DNA of 64,000 nucleotides, taken from positions 667,244,508 to 667,308,507 of the forward strand of contig NC_090451.1 in the NCBI RefSeq assembly GCF_031143425.1. The letters are read 5' to 3'. Positions 10,771-25,039 of the stretch are shown piece by piece. Every line of letters starts with the position of its first letter. Position 1 is the stretch's first letter. The notes under the pieces were generated by a model that did no database searches, was not told the origin of the DNA, and saw only the letters and a list, made by a program, of their open reading frames with translations. The DNA is from Pleurodeles waltl. Its lineage: Eukaryota > Chordata > Amphibia > Caudata > Salamandridae. The position numbers and the translations under genes were made by a program.

Positions 10771-13039
10771 AAAGGTCCAGTCAGGAATTTACTGTGCTAA
10801 TAGCTCTAACTCGAGCAAACGTGAGACCCATTGCATGGCAAATGCTTGTTTTTCTATGAAACTGGTCTTGGCTGTTGGAGTTTCTCTGACATTCTTTTAG
10901 TATCCCCGGACTTAAACAATACTAAGGTCATTTATAATGGTGTGACTGAGATTGCATTGTTTGCCTCATTGATCACTCTTTCTCTTGGCGTAATTGTAAC
11001 TTACAGCAGGTTAGGCGTAGTTCCAAAATCATTGCTCAGAGAGCCTTTTTTCCCGAATTTTATCACTGCAAATTAAAATCAGTTATGAAATTTCAGCCAA
11101 TGATTTGAATTTACAGTATTCTCTCTTCATGCCCCCCCCAAATTCATGCTGTATTTGATTGGTAATGGAACCACAAATGCTCTACTGGTACTCTTCCCTA
11201 ATTTCTGCAGTATTTTAATGATCTAGGCAACTTGTCAAAGCGATCTTTGGTACGCCTAGTTGTCCTTAAATCTTATACTCATTTAAAGCCAGGGGCACGC
11301 TGCGAGCACCAGTATCAGTGAAGAAGGTACTCTTTCTTTTATTCTTCTTTTCCTGCAGTTTCCAGTAGTAAAGATACTCTGCAATCATAGGCACGTATAG
11401 AGTACCAAGTACTCTCGCTTGTCCTCTTCAGTCACTGGCACTGTATTCCCTGTAACCTTTCAGTACTGATACTTTCGCTCCTACTTTGTAGTCACAAACC
11501 CATAATTTAGTGCCCTTTTTTAAATGAATTAATGTTACTTTCAGTTACGTACTTATGTTTTGGGGCTGTCATTTCCTTTTTTAATAGTGATACTCTCATG
11601 TGCCCTACTTGTAAGCCAATCCTCTCCTGCCCTAGTTATATAAGTGAAAATATACTTTACTTTGTCCTCTCTAATCAGCGAGCAACCCCCATGAGGATTG
11701 GCCTTTGATTAGGGAGAGGAGTGAGTAATATTGCTAGACTCTTTTTTTTTTTGTATCTGAATATGATACTCTAACTTATGTTCTCTAACCACATGCACAT
11801 CCTTTCAAACTGTATTTGTTGTCAAGATGCTCTCATCTTCTGTCTTGAATTGATGGCCTGTTGTTTCCTTCAGTATTACCCAAGTAATAAATATTCCAGT
11901 TTACACTGTAGTCGCCAGCGTGTGCATCCTGGCAGTATGTCTTTAAGTACCCCCTATTCTTTGATTGCACACTCCTGTCGCAGACCGCCTCCCTCCATTT
12001 CCTACAATATTTCCTGAGTTAATAAAGCCCCAGGCTAATTATAAGACTGCTTTTTTCTGAGCGCCGCCTGCCCCTGCCGTGTGCAGCACGCCTTCCTTCC
12101 CTCCAGGACACCCACCACTGATTACATTTCTGTGTTTCTTCATTAGAAAATGAGGAGCTGATATTACCTCCTGGGGAGTTAAATGAGTGCTAATGGAAAA
12201 AAAAAAAAAATTGCTTTTTGTAATACAGGCGACAAAACAAACATAGGCATAAAGTAACTCCAGTCCTCCCGGCTCTTGATTACTCTGAAGGAACATGACT
12301 CACTTGTAGTTTTTTTTGGTCATGTAAATGTTATTTTTAAGCTGCACTGCCCTGAATTGTGTTTTTTATTGGGCTTAACGATTTTAAAGGCCATATGATG
12401 GAAGGTGTATTAGCCTAACCCAGGGCTGGTGGTGCAGTCGGTGCACTTGGGGTCCTTAACTATGTGTTTCCGACCGACTAGATTAGTCAATATCTCACAA
12501 TAGATGACATGTATCGCAAGCGTTTATACAGACCCTGACGCCGTTGCATAAAAATTACTGCCCCTTGCGTTTTCAATTATTGAATAACAGTAGCTTTCCT
12601 TTTAAAGCAACGTCCACCCTAGGTGGCTTATGGAAGTTCACCTTCTCACAACAAGCCAGCTTTTATATTGTCACTTTATGTGTGGTAGACATTGGTATGT
12701 ATTGTTCCCTTTTGTATAAATTGAGGATTCATCCTTGCTTGCATTGAGGACCAGCTCTAGGCACTAATCTGTTTGGTTTTTAGTTTAATCATTGATGTTT
12801 TGGGCAGAAGTGAAAATATTCAAGATGAAGATTGCGCCCTTCTTACCCCAGGTTCTCCATCATTTGCTTATCCGTCAGTGTGTTTAACATGAAGACCGTG
12901 TTAATAAAACTTTTGTTTTTTTTCATATTAATCATTATATTTTGGGGCAAAAGTGTCCATGTTTATGGTGGAACCTAGATACATTGTGTCCTTCTGTATA
13001 GAGTCTATCAACTGCAAACTAAAATATTAGATTTTATTT
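10771..13039. other. No gene recognised
   Basis: AT-rich sequence containing short homopolymers (T10 near 11743, A14 near 12197). No exon with plausible splice sites and recognisable peptide was found. 11300-11660 has recurring TACTCT..C words that may be an old tandem repeat. Confidence 0.4.
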
Positions 13040-13259
13040 GTCACTGGAAAGGTCACCAAGGATTCTTGGTACTGTCTAAGAAACTTAACGGGTAAAAGAG
13101 ATGAAAAATTAAAAATACAAATAAATGGGTACACCATAAAAACATAAGTGTATTGAAGAAAACTAAAGAATCAACACGGAGGTTAAAACAAGGTCTTAAG
13201 TTTCTTACAGAATGAAAATTTGATGGAGAGAGACTAGATCTTAAGGGAGACAAGTTCAA

Positions 13260-13620
13260 TACTGTACTGTGACAACCGAGAAAGCTCTGTCCCCAAAAGT
13301 CCCAGTATTGTCACAGGAACATAGCTATTGAATGGGGGTGTAATGCTGGAACTTTGCAGTCAGAAAAGCAGGGAAGGAGAGAATTTTACAGTGAACAGTG
13401 ACCACAGTTTTGAAATGTACTCCTCTTTCTGATCTGTAGCCAGTGTAAAGTATCAGGGAGACGTGATCTCGGCTCCTCGTCTCTATCAGAAGACCGGCAT
13501 GGGCATTTTTGGCCACTTGAAGCAGTTAATGCAGTTTGTCCTGTAAGCCAAAATAAATGGTATTACACTTGTCAAGACCACTGTGAATGAATGCCATGAT
13601 AACTGCTTCACCTGAATCAA
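13260..13620 (-). repeat. Probable LINE-like 3' fragment (low confidence)
   Basis: On the plus strand the order GTAGCCAGTGTAAAGTATCA, GACGTGATCTC, GGCATTTTTGGCCACTTGAA and a closing TGGTATTACA resembles the complement or tail of non-LTR elements seen widely in fish and amphibian genomes. The assignment is pattern memory only; strand and family are uncertain. Confidence 0.3.
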
Positions 13621-14100
13621 ATTACGGTAGAATATGCTTATTTGTTTTCCTGCATTCCTCTTCTTTCATTGGTCCCCTCCGCTGGAACATAGCGTCTTTA
13701 TGTTCTTTATATTTGGCTCACTGATATCCTGCTCACAAGTGGGTAAATACTTTTTTTTTTTTTTTCGTTCAGCACTCCATGAGAGTGCATGTGTTTTCAG
13801 CTTACCTCCCCTATATACTGCTTCAACCTTCAAGTATCCTCTCCCTTGCTGTGTTGCCCCTTACCTCTCCCAGCCTGTCCGTAAAAGAACAGCATCAGTG
13901 ATGTGTGTTGAGATTGCAGAGGGGCTGGCTTTACCTGTTCTGTTTTATCTCATACATTCCATATATTACTTAAAAGCACAAGCTTTGGCACACAACGGCT
14001 TTTATTATACTGGGAAAGGACCCTCTGCGGCACTCACTCATCTAGTGACAAAGGCATGGCACTTCTCCTAGAGGTCCATATATCTGCTGCCTTGGCTCCA
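13600..14100 (+). repeat. Repeat family R3 internal fragment
   Basis: Pyrimidine-rich stretch aligning with 25600-25860. Shared points are TTTCATTGGTCCC/TTTGATTGGTACC, a T-rich run, then CACTCCATGAGAGTGCATGT versus CACCCCATAAGAGTGCATGT, then CTCCC.TTGCTGTGTTGCC. A 145-codon frame across it comes from C/T-rich composition and is not conserved in the other copy. Confidence 0.55.
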
Positions 14101-17100
14101 ATATGCAGCTAAATGGCTTATTCCGATCTAAAGTAAATTAAACTTTGGAAAGCATTTCCCTTTACATTGTGACACTTCCTTGTTCATATTAAATGTTGTT
14201 CAAAGTGATAGTGTTTGAAAAATAAGGCATGTCATTTATAAATATTTCAAACATTTAATTCAGTGTACAATTTTGAGCTACTATAAGATATGTTTGCTTT
14301 TCCTTCAGTATTTTGATATATATATTTTTTTTCAACGGTACTTTTAAAGATTGGGAAAGCCAACGGCATGGCATCCACACTATAAGGGTGAGAACTACTG
14401 GCTTTGCCAAAGCTTGCTTTTTTTTAATTCAAACACCATAATTTGGATCAGAAGTGTCCATGTTCTCCCTGCTGGCTGCCTACTAAAAGCATGCCAATCA
14501 GTATCTTTAAGATGTGGCGTAAAACATGATCAGACTTCCAGAAGCCTTGGATTTAATGTGCACATTTGAATAATCTGAATTGTTTGTATTAAGAAAGCCA
14601 GCCCAGCCCCATTGCTGTGAAGGCTGAAACACAATATCATTTGACTTTCTAATAAAATAATGAAACTTCATTTAGTTAACTTATTGTGATTAAGTTCAGA
14701 GAATAATAAACACCTACATGACCATAAAAATATGAGCCTATAGATGGATGTTTAAAGATATGTAGCTGAGGTTGTTTTTTTTTCCCCAGCCTAAAAAGTA
14801 AAAATCGTGCTTCTTTGCTTTGGTTCACGGACTGTGTGTGTTTTAGTCAATACATTCACAATTTCAGCAAATAATTTTGGTTAAAAGATCAGCAAGAAAA
14901 CTTTGATATTGTTTCTCATCCACTTGATTGTGATCTATTTCTTGAAATGTTCGTAGTTGTGTTTCCTGGTAGAGCGAACTATCTGAAGATGGGGTTCTCA
15001 TAGCAAATAACATTGAAATTGCCCGCGTCTGCTGTCAGTATTAGTCTGTGTAAGGTGTTTGAGTGTATTAAGCCTCAGTAATTTAATATAAATTAGTTAG
15101 TGCAATATTATGATAGAATGACGTTCTGCTCAATACACTGACTCCCCATCACCACAAGCAATTGATTTTACAGCTTGTTGTGACATCTCCCAATAGGCTA
15201 ATCTGCCTCTGTTGCCCACCAAAGATGTGTTTTAAAAAAATGCATTATTCCCGACACAGTAACCGTTAGTATTCAGCATAATAAGTGCGTTAATGTTTTT
15301 GAGTGATGCAGGCTTCTCCCATAAAGTAACCCCCCCCCCCCACCCTCCCCCCACCTTTCCATTTGTAAGATTGGCTTTTGGAACAAGAACAACATTCTGT
15401 GTTTAAGTAAACGTTGGAAGTCCACTTGTAAAAGGGCCATGTTGTGAATAGATCTTTGTAGTGTGTATGTAAGGCGTCTCTGTTCTTCATACCACACATT
15501 TGCTAGCCCCCATTCTGTGGAGTCGAGGGGGGAAGGGGGGGCACGAGAAGGCCGGTCCTCATCACATGTGCAAAATCTGAATAGGAATTAGGCATAATGC
15601 TTACATAATTTAGTTTGGTAGGCCGGCTGGTATGCAGAAGGATCAGCCATTGTTTGATTATGTGTTAGTTGAAGATTTTAATTTCTGAGCTCAGAGGCAT
15701 GATGGGAGCAGACCATGTCAGAGCAGAAGTCCCCACAGAACTATGTTTTGAAAATGTAATTAACGAATGTGAATTTACATCTTGGCCGATTCTTTGTTTC
15801 TCAAATCATGTACTGAGCCTGAGTTTAATTATCGGTACGCAAAAACAACTAAATATATGGATCAGGCAATCTGTTGTACAAACATGCCATTAAAAGGCAT
15901 CATAAACAGATTTACAATCATGCCGTGTAAAAAACCTTTCAGTATGATGTTGAGACGGGGCAAAGCAAGCCCTCACATATTGCGAAAATGCCCCTGCGTT
16001 GATTGGCAAACACAATAGCATAAAATGTAACAAGTGATGTACAGAGAAGCCATTGTAGGACACTGCACATCAATTTATAAATGGGGCTGGGATGTAGGCA
16101 CAAGACAGTGTAATACACCAGCCATTGATTTACATACAAAAGAAGCTTTCAACATTTGATTTACTGTAATGCACAATATAGTTTGAACTTAGCAGTTTAT
16201 ATCTTTCAGAAGTATGCATTTCAACATTAAATGTGTAACGCATCACAGGGCAGGATGTATTAACCTGATTTACGTGCATAGACTTACAATTCAAGAATAA
16301 CGTAGAGTGATTTACAAATACAGGATTAGAAGTCTCTTCGAATTTGACTTGAATATAAGGCTGCTTATCACGAAATAGGATTTAGAAACGTAGTCGAAGA
16401 CACTCAACGCTGCAGAGTAAGATGTTTATTTCTTCTGCATGACTTGTCAAAGATTTGCTGAGTGTTGAGAAACGTTCATAACAAACAATTAGTTCAAACA
16501 GCGATGGCGTAGGCTTGAGTGCTCCATAGTGTGTACTTCTGCCTCTAATAAAAGGAAATCTAATAGTGCAGAAATACAGACGAGGGCTCTACTACAATAA
16601 TTTACCTAAGGAAAAATGATCATGTGACAACTAAAAAAGGGTGAATTCCATTGTTTGCCGATAGACCCACAAGTTCACTTTGTGTACGTTTCTGTATCTG
16701 AAAAGCAGTGAAAAACAACACCGCAAGCGGTCAGACTTCTTCGCTCATGCCAGGATCAAAAACGATTGCAGCATATGGGTCCTAACTCAATGTGCAGACC
16801 CATTTCTGAAAGCTTTAGATAATATTAGTTTAGTAGATGCTGTATTAATGTATTTGCTCTTTGAGGGAGAGGGACGTAGTAGAGATAGAGGTGACTATGT
16901 TCGGAATTGGGGCACTGCAGAGTTGGAAATCCTGCTTGATTGAGAGCGATGGGAACTAGAAAGAACCCTTGAAAACTCCTCTTCCGAAATGGTCATTTGA
17001 ACATCTGGAGGCAACCACAAGGTTCACCTGGCTGGTAGATTGTAGCACTGATAAATGAGGAGTACAGGTATAAAAAGGTGGCGCCACACTGAGCCCCCAT

Positions 17101-19379
17101 GGCATGCATATGTGTGGGTGACTAACAGTGGGGCCCTGTGGGCAAATATTCTCTTTCACGTGCCAAGAGAACAACTTTAGTGAACACAGTCGTGCTGCCA
17201 AAGACCAGCAGACACACCAGGATTATGAATCAGACACCTGAGACCAGCAGATACATATAGTTAAAGGACAACATCAGATCTGAAGACAAATGGAGCCCAA
17301 GTACACTCGAGGACCAACTGAATGGAATCAGACTGGAGAACACCAACAGCGGTCTCCAGACAGTGATCTCTACCAGACCCCGTTGCACAAGTATGGTGAA
17401 CAAACATCAGTAGTTACTAGCGAGTGAATTCAGCAGGCCCTGACAGTGTACAGTGAGACTCATAATACAATTTTACGCATTCCAGTGGCCTCTCTCTGTG
17501 CATGCCCCCATGACTGTGTGCACTGTAAAGTGCACCAGTTTATTTTTTTGCTGTAATGGTCTTTGGTTATACATGGTGCTTTCCAGTCCACTGTTGTTCC
17601 CTCCAGTAGTACCCAGGTATTTACATGAACCTGCACCTGGTGCACTAATGCTTGAGTCTGTTGCCACCTTGGGTTGAAAATTGCCCATTTTGTATCGGAG
17701 GGTGCATTAGGGGATGGTCCAGGGATTCAAGGGAATCAGCTAGGGAATAAACTTTGGTTGAAATAACAGGCTTTGATTGACCTGGTGTCTCTCTGAGCCT
17801 AGAGATGTGGAAAGCTTAATGCTGTAATTTCAGTGGAAAAACTAACCACGCAAAATCAACCACAAAAGAACTAAATCTGATCATAAAATGTAGCTGTGAA
17901 TTTCCCAGACTGCAGATCAAGAAATATCACGATTGCCTTATGAAGCTTGGCATGATAGGTTATTTCACGCTCACATTTTCTCTTGGAACACTGAAGACTG
18001 GCCACCACGTGAAGGGGTGAAAGAACACTCATCAGAATTTGTTCTTCTGCCATGGCTTTTACAGCAGTTATGACATGTCATGAGGGAGTCCATCCTGGGA
18101 GAGAGGGAGATTTGTTTTTATTGATTTGTGGTTTCTTGGGGTTACTGTGTGATATAATTCCAATATCCACATTGACGGTAAGCTGGTTTTCTGCATCCAT
18201 TAAGCACTTAAAGAAATCCTGGTCACTAACCACTTCCTTGTTGGCGTGGCCTTTCTCAGAAAGGTTCATTTACTTCTCAAGCCCTAAATCTAAGACCTGC
18301 AAGTGGGTTTTTGCAAAGAGTGGAGTTTTAACTCTCTACGCTGCAACGGGAAATTGTTTGGCCAGATCCAGCTTTCTGAGCACACGGAGCTTACACAATC
18401 TGCAGGTTACCTGAGATTGCCGAGTTTGAAGTGACAATACCCTAGAGTTAGAAGATTTGATTTGATTTGGAGAATTCAGAATGCTGTGCACAGGAAGAGA
18501 GGTGAAAGGATCAGAAAGCGCTCAATGCAAGAGTATTAATCCCTTTTTTTCTGGGGTTCTGCCACTAAGATCTTTTGCTTTCCCTCGGTGGAGCATTCCC
18601 ACTTCCTGCTCCGCCGCAGGGCTTACCCGACTCCCTGGAATCTACCTATGGCCCCAACTAATCAGCCTGCCAAATGTAGAACACACACCTCGCTTTCAAG
18701 TGCCCTTGCTGTGAGTGGATGACCCATATTTACACTTTGATTTTATGTCAGAAATAACCCGCTTCCCGCTGTGACCTATAGAAATACTCTTCCAGTCTAA
18801 CAGGTATTATTTGAAAACTCAAGTTGGGTCAGTGTTTCCTCTTCTCATGACCCTCCTGTGACCATTTGATAGCTGAGTACCTTGAGTCCAGTAATTCAGA
18901 AACCCTGCTACCTTGGAGTCCTTCATGGGGGACCAGGAGAATTCAAGCAGCTAGTGTCTGAGCAGTAGCACCCAAGGGCGAGACTGGTCCTTGCACTGCT
19001 CTCTGGGCTCCAGGTGTATTCTCCACCGCTTACAAAGGCAGCGGTAAAGGTCTTCAGATTGCACGTCTCCAACTTCAAAACTTTAAATATACATTTGACT
19101 CAGAAAGAGGGACCTGGCAGGTAGTTCCTACCTTGTGCCACAAATACAATCAACAAGTCAGGCCGCGTAGTTACCAAAAGTGAGCTTACTAAATATGGGA
19201 AGCAGGGCAGAACAACATTGTCCTTAAAGCAGAATCATGCTGAGTCACTTTTTTTTAAACAATTATGCTTTGCGTTGCAGGGTGCTTGGATCTTTTCAAA
19301 ATCTGAATGAGTGATGGTATCATTTTGCTCTAGCCAGGGACTGAGGTTGGCTTGATCAGCATTTTTTTTTTCCCGATGT
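14101..19379. other. Gene-poor, repeat-relic sequence
   Basis: No supportable gene. Contains a facing pair of family R3 tail signatures near 14352-14362 (minus) and 14398-14418 (plus), a C11 run near 15331, and otherwise unclassified sequence. The 120-codon frame at 18052-18414 (+) and others of 60-90 codons lack recognisable domains, and start and stop without splice or polyadenylation context. Confidence 0.4.
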
Positions 19380-19385
19380 CAAATA

Positions 19386-19650
19386 TTGTTTAATTTCTGC
19401 ACTATTCAGAATGTTTGCGATTGGTGTGCTGAAGCCCTTGGGTTGATTCTCCCCTTTAAGGTAGTGGTGACAACCCCCCCCACGCCGACCAGCACTGCAT
19501 CCCACCTCAGAAGGTTTTGCAAAAAAAAAAAAAAAAACACTACAAAACCAGCTTTAAGAAAGCCAAGAGATTGGCAGCCAACAGCAGACCTATTGGCTTT
19601 GCCTATGCTTGTTTATCTTTTAGCCTTTCTAGGCTTAAATAATCTAAAGC
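19386..19650 (+). repeat. Repeat family R3, 3' end
   Basis: Carries an A15 run near 19520, then CAGCAGACCTATTGGC and the terminal signature TTGGCTTTGCC followed by TATGCTTGTTT (19593-19614). The same signature recurs near 26408, 27233, 30270 and 39834. Confidence 0.65.
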
Positions 19651-19659
19651 TGGTTTAAC

Positions 19660-22600
19660 CGAATCATTAAATACTTTACTGTTTGGTGATGCCAATAACA
19701 GGGCAATGGTGGTAAGCGTGCCTTTAAACCCGCCCAGTCTGATCTTTCAGAATAGGGTTCTCCGCCCATTAGCACAGTGAAGTACAAGGTACTTTATTGC
19801 CAGGCCAAGCCAGATACCGTGGCCAAGTAACCAAGTGAAATACCTTAAGTAGCTGTTGGGTGTTTGAAAGTCCATGTTTTAAGCATGCAGCCTTTTTTGG
19901 GGGGAGTGAGAGTAAGGTGCATGTCTTTTGTTGCTATGCTCACATGTCTCCTGGGGGGGGGGGCAGTTTTCTTAAGTTCTTGGTTTTCTTGTCTCTTGCA
20001 GAATTTGTAAAAAGGCCCCTAAATTCTTTATTGACTGGGCAGCAGCGTTTCCAACACTCTGCTTATCCCAGGCAGTTGTGAGAGTTAAGAGTTTGATATT
20101 TTGGGGCTGGCCTCTTTCCAGTCCTTGGTGCATTTGGTGTACTCTGCACACGAGACGATGGTGCTTTAGGTATATAAAGTCTGTTGTGGGATTGACCTCG
20201 GTGCCATTAAGAAATAATTTCAACTTATTTCTAATCTTTTTCTTTGTGGAAGAACATCAATTTGCTGTTTTGTACGTTTACATCCAGGATCTAAGTTGCA
20301 GTACTTTTTCATGAGATTTGTATTATGCTGAAGTTTTCGTTCGACTGCTGCTACATCGTCTATTTCACCTGCATAAAATAAGATTAAATAGTTGTTAATC
20401 ACCAGTTCACCATCGTGCCTGGGGCCTGCCATCCCTCCAGCAGTTAGATGTGAAGGTTAGTGAAGAATTGGATGAGGCCTAACATGCCTGACTCTGTCCT
20501 ATTAAAATTCTCTAGTTTCCATGTTTACCTTCACCTCATTGGATTATACTCCACCATACACTTCTGCGGCAGTTGTGTAAGTACTGCTGTTGTGCATGGA
20601 TCATGGTGTGTGTGTTGTAAACTGTGATCTGTGTGAATAGAAATGGTGTGTTATGCTTGGTGTTGAAAGGGGGCCACAAACATGTTGTGATTAACTTGTG
20701 GCTGCCCTCAAACACTGCGTGGTGCAGAGCACTGTATGAGTTTTCCACTCCTGGGTGTTCATATAGTTATTTGCTGGACGCCTACCAAGATTGCCCTATG
20801 ATTGTGCTTAGTCAGTAAGTGTGGGCTTGTGGTCCGGTCTAGTAAACGATGGGCACCCTAGTAAATTACAAAGGCGCTACATGTACGAAGGTATGTTCAG
20901 GTGTCAGTGGGTAATGGTGCCACCCAACAAAGTCTACAGATGCCACACACACACAGGTCTATGGGGACTGCCCAAAAGCAGCAATGATGAGGCCCAAGAA
21001 AAAGCCACGTATTACTAGAGGTTGGCGAAACACCAAAGGCTCGTGCCAGCCTCGAGCCCAATGCCTGGCTCTGGTTCATCTCATGTACTTTTAGAGCCTC
21101 AAGCTCAAAATGAGCCAAACCTTTGTGTGGTGTCTGATTCCTATATTCTTAATTCAATCCCCTTTTTCTAAAAATCTTCCTGCTTTATGTACCAATGTAT
21201 TTATTAACTCTGTCTACTGTCGTAGCTTCTCTAAAAATTGAAGACGAAGTATCAGTCTGTGATGTAAAATGGGAGAGAGAAAGTGATACTCATCCAGTAA
21301 CTGAATTGCACAACCAGGAAACCTCGGATCAGTTTCTGGCTTCCCTAACTGGTGGGATCCTAGACAATTAACTTATTTTACCGGGCCTCCTTTTCTTTCA
21401 TTGTCACATTTGAGAGGACCTTAAAATGTGTCAGTTCGGAGTAAGTGCTGCACATGAACCTCTTGCACAGGTTTTAGTAGAGTTAAATGTTGCTTCATCT
21501 ATAACCTATGCCTCCAGGTTTACATACTGCATTGTAAATTAGGGCGGTGGGTGGAGGGTCATGAATATGTCAAAATTCATGTTTAATAATCATCACTTCT
21601 AATAAATGCCACTCCCTGCAGAGTAGAAGCCAATGCTCCAAAGTGAAACTCCTGCGTATGTCAAACAAATGCTCTCTTTTGAAGTGTTGTGAGGCTTTAC
21701 ATGCTTTCACGTGACACTAGTTTAACAATGTACATGCAAGATATGTTGGTGGGTGCAGTTATGGCTCTTAGGAACAAGCCAGATCCTTCGCTGTGGCTCG
21801 GCTCTCCTGTTAATTTGCTGGCTCAACCTCCCTTACATGTAACATGGGTTTAGGCTTCTCTCATGTCCAAGGCTGTGAGATCCACAGTAAGGAGGATACA
21901 TAGCTGTGATAAACTGAGGAGTGCAAGGCGGAGTCACGTGTTTAAAATGGCATAAGACGGGTGCCTGGGCCTGCAACTAATGTCCAAGAACAGGAAGTTG
22001 AGACATACCTAGATATTATTAAGTTGCTCTGCCCCCTGGTCATCTTAACTGGATGCTTAAAAGGGCGATGGCTGATTCAACCATATGCTGTTTTGAAGTC
22101 AATAAATGGAGCAAATATTTAACTACTTTTTCATATTACATGGTTGCGGATCAGAATCGGTGACGTGAAGACTGTGTCCCTTGTTTTGTGTTTTAGTTGG
22201 AGACCTGTCTAGCTCCTACATAAAATGCTGCATGCATTTTGGAACTTTTGTGTACCCTAGTTCATAAGTTTTCAGAAATGTTGCTTATATTACTGTTTAT
22301 ACAACTTTGTATGCATTTTGGCGAAGGGGGTCTGCATCTTTCTAGGTAGCAGCGTTTGGGAAGCACCTAGGCTATAATATAATTATAACATTTGTACTTG
22401 TCCTTTGTTATGAGGAGAGATGGAGCTTCTTGTCCTGTCTGGGCCACAGGATTGTTTTAAATGCATATTTTTTACTGCCCTCTTTTACTCCCCAGTGTAA
22501 TCAGGTTGCCTTTGTGTTCTGCTGCTCTTTAACGATTTCTTCCAGAGATTCAATCTTCTCCAGCACTTGTCCCTCCCTCTCTGTGAAATGTTCAGAGTCA

Positions 22601-23555
22601 GTTCCTTGTATTGGTGACTGAAGGGGCTGCTTGCTATTGGGGTCTCGTGCCAAGTTGACACTTCTGATCCCACAAGGGTTTGCTTTTGACTTCAGTCTGT
22701 TTACTTGTACACCACCAAGTTTTTGTTTTCCTTTCTGTTAACTAATATTTCCAGAGTCGTGCTGAGAAATTTTGATCATATTATTGGTTTTCGGGCTCCA
22801 CAGTTTCATAATTGGCGGCTTCACATTCTTCACCTTTTGTTATTGTTTTGCAATCTTTTCAAACCCATTTATCGCGTTATCCATTCTGTTTTACGTTGTC
22901 GTACGGTTGTATCTCTAATGCTTGTGTTCTCACCCAAAGGACTTTGCGTATATCTCCGTCTGCTTGTTTACTGTACCTTGGGGTCTGTTTTGTAAGTTTT
23001 AGTAAAGAAGGTAAGTTTGAGCTTTTTTACTCGTTTGTATGAAGGATCAACCCAAATATTTCTTACCCCCTTCCTCACTGGAGACCGTGCAGGGAAGATT
23101 TATAAAGGTTTTTTTGAGCGGCAACTTTTTTTTATTGTTCTGGTCCATGTTCCTCTACAGAACATTTGGCAGTAGTCTAAGAGTGGTAATTGCTATTTGA
23201 TAATTAAAACATTAATCTCAGAGGGAGCTAAATCTGAGTTGCCATAGTCAGTTCTGCTGATTCCCTGACTTGAGTTAAATCGTCTGAAGGAATCGTCCTT
23301 CACACCCCATTAATAATTTGCCGCCATAGATTTTTGCATCGATTCGGTAACCTCTGCCACCGCAATGTTGCTGGAGTGAATGTAGTGTTGCAATAGAATG
23401 TTAGTAGGTTGTATGCCATGGGAATATATGCATTAAAATGTCTGCTCATGAGCCTGTTTCATCCACATTTAACATCCCATCAAAGATGTGAACCATTATG
23501 AGATGTTGACTTAAGCTCATAGGGTGGACTGGAGAGTTGAAATTAAATGCTGTGT
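19660..23555. other. No gene recognised
   Basis: Unclassified sequence; a G10 run near 19954. Around 21030-21120 a GAGCC.AATG.CTGGCTCTGG phrase echoes the hairpin arm sequence at 41061-41128. The longest frames (83-96 codons) have no recognisable content. Confidence 0.4.
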
Positions 23556-23559
23556 GTTT

Positions 23560-24125
23560 TCATCCTTCCTTGTGGTACATTGCAAAGATGCCGTATCTCA
23601 CTAAAATATCCATCAGCCCTCCATGAAACGTTGGATTTTTCACCCTCTTTTTAAGTGTTTTCTTTCCCAGACAATAGGTGATCGGGGAAATGCTTACAGA
23701 TAGTCTAAACCACTGGCAATCTGTCTGGGGAGCATCCAGAACCATAGTCTTTCGTGCACTGTGCCACTCTAGACAAAGGGGCTCTTTATGCAAATCAGTA
23801 TTGACCCTGCTCCTCATGGGAACAATCCGTCCCAAGCTGCCGGGTGAGGCCATCTCCAGAAGCAACACAGGGCTGGCTTAGCTTGGGTGCTGTCGCAACC
23901 CGCTACAGGGCATACTTTTATCCACTTAAGGCATTACCTCAAAAATGCACAAGTTGATGGGAGGTATGCTTGTATCTAGTTTAATTCACTGGCAGTCGCT
24001 CTGGGTAGCATTTTTACGCGTCGTTTTTCACTCACTGTACTACTCTAGACAGAGGCCCAGCTTATGCCAGTAATGACCATGCTCCTCATGGAAACAGTCT
24101 ATCCTGAAAAATCTAACAAAATACC
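23560..24125 (+). repeat. Repeat family R4, two direct copies
   Basis: The segment 23690-23850 (CTGGCAATCTGTCTGGGGAG, CACTGTGCCACTCTAGACA, ATGCAAATCAGTATTGACC, CTGCTCCTCATGGGAACA) is matched by 23985-24110 (CTGGCAGTCGCTCTGGGTAG, CACTGTACTACTCTAGACA, ATGCCAGTAATGACC, ATGCTCCTCATGGAAACA). Short relics occur near 30976 and 61600. No family name is recognised. Confidence 0.65.
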
Positions 24126-25039
24126 GTTAATCTAAAACTGAACTGGTGTGCCTTGTAAACTTTTTTTATATATGGATTATTATTATTATTTTTTATTTTA
24201 TTTTTTTAACTGGGAAGTAGGTCAGTGAAATAACAAGCTTCATCAGGAGTGACACACGCTTATTTCCAGTTAAGTGTGTAGAGAGCAAGCCTCCCAGTAA
24301 TGTGCCTTAAAACCTTGAACCCAGCGTGCAGCACTCTTCCCAGAAGGCTGGTTGCAACAATCCCTACCAGCCCAAAAATGCACTTTGGCACTCCACATTG
24401 GGAAAAGAAGTGCTGAATAAATGCTACAATACCATTGCCCAGCATCTCCGAATCACAGCCGTCTGCCCTTTCTTTAATGCCAACATGTTTTACAAGAGAC
24501 CACCAGAATGCTTCAGCCAAAAAGTATTAGTTTCTGCAAAATGTGTTGTTTAAGAAAGTAATAAAAACCACCACTGGTGTGTGGCCATAATAATATACTG
24601 GTCCCTGCGGGTAAAATCCAGGTGAGGATTTCATTCTAACCACTCTATATGTATTTGTAAAGAATGTTCATTAAGGCCATTTGCATTGTGTATAACTTTA
24701 TACTCTGTGGATATCCTGAAAAGTTGCCTTGATTCAGATTCTTTTGAACCCACATAGTACGCCCCTTAATTAAAGGATGGAGTGAAGTCAGAGATGGGTC
24801 TGTTGAAGGGGGCATTGATCATTGAAATGATGGCACAGTTCACCAGGTACGAAGAGCTCACGACAACATGACTAATGTACAAGGGACGTGCTTCACTGGG
24901 ATGGAAGTGGCATTACCACCTCCATTGTGACCGCAGTTGACATGTTTGCAGTGGGCAATGAGGACTCAAATAATGGAAGCAAGGCACGCCTCACCAAGGT
25001 GGAGGGACAGCTAGTATTGGGCAGGGTTTCCCCCTGACG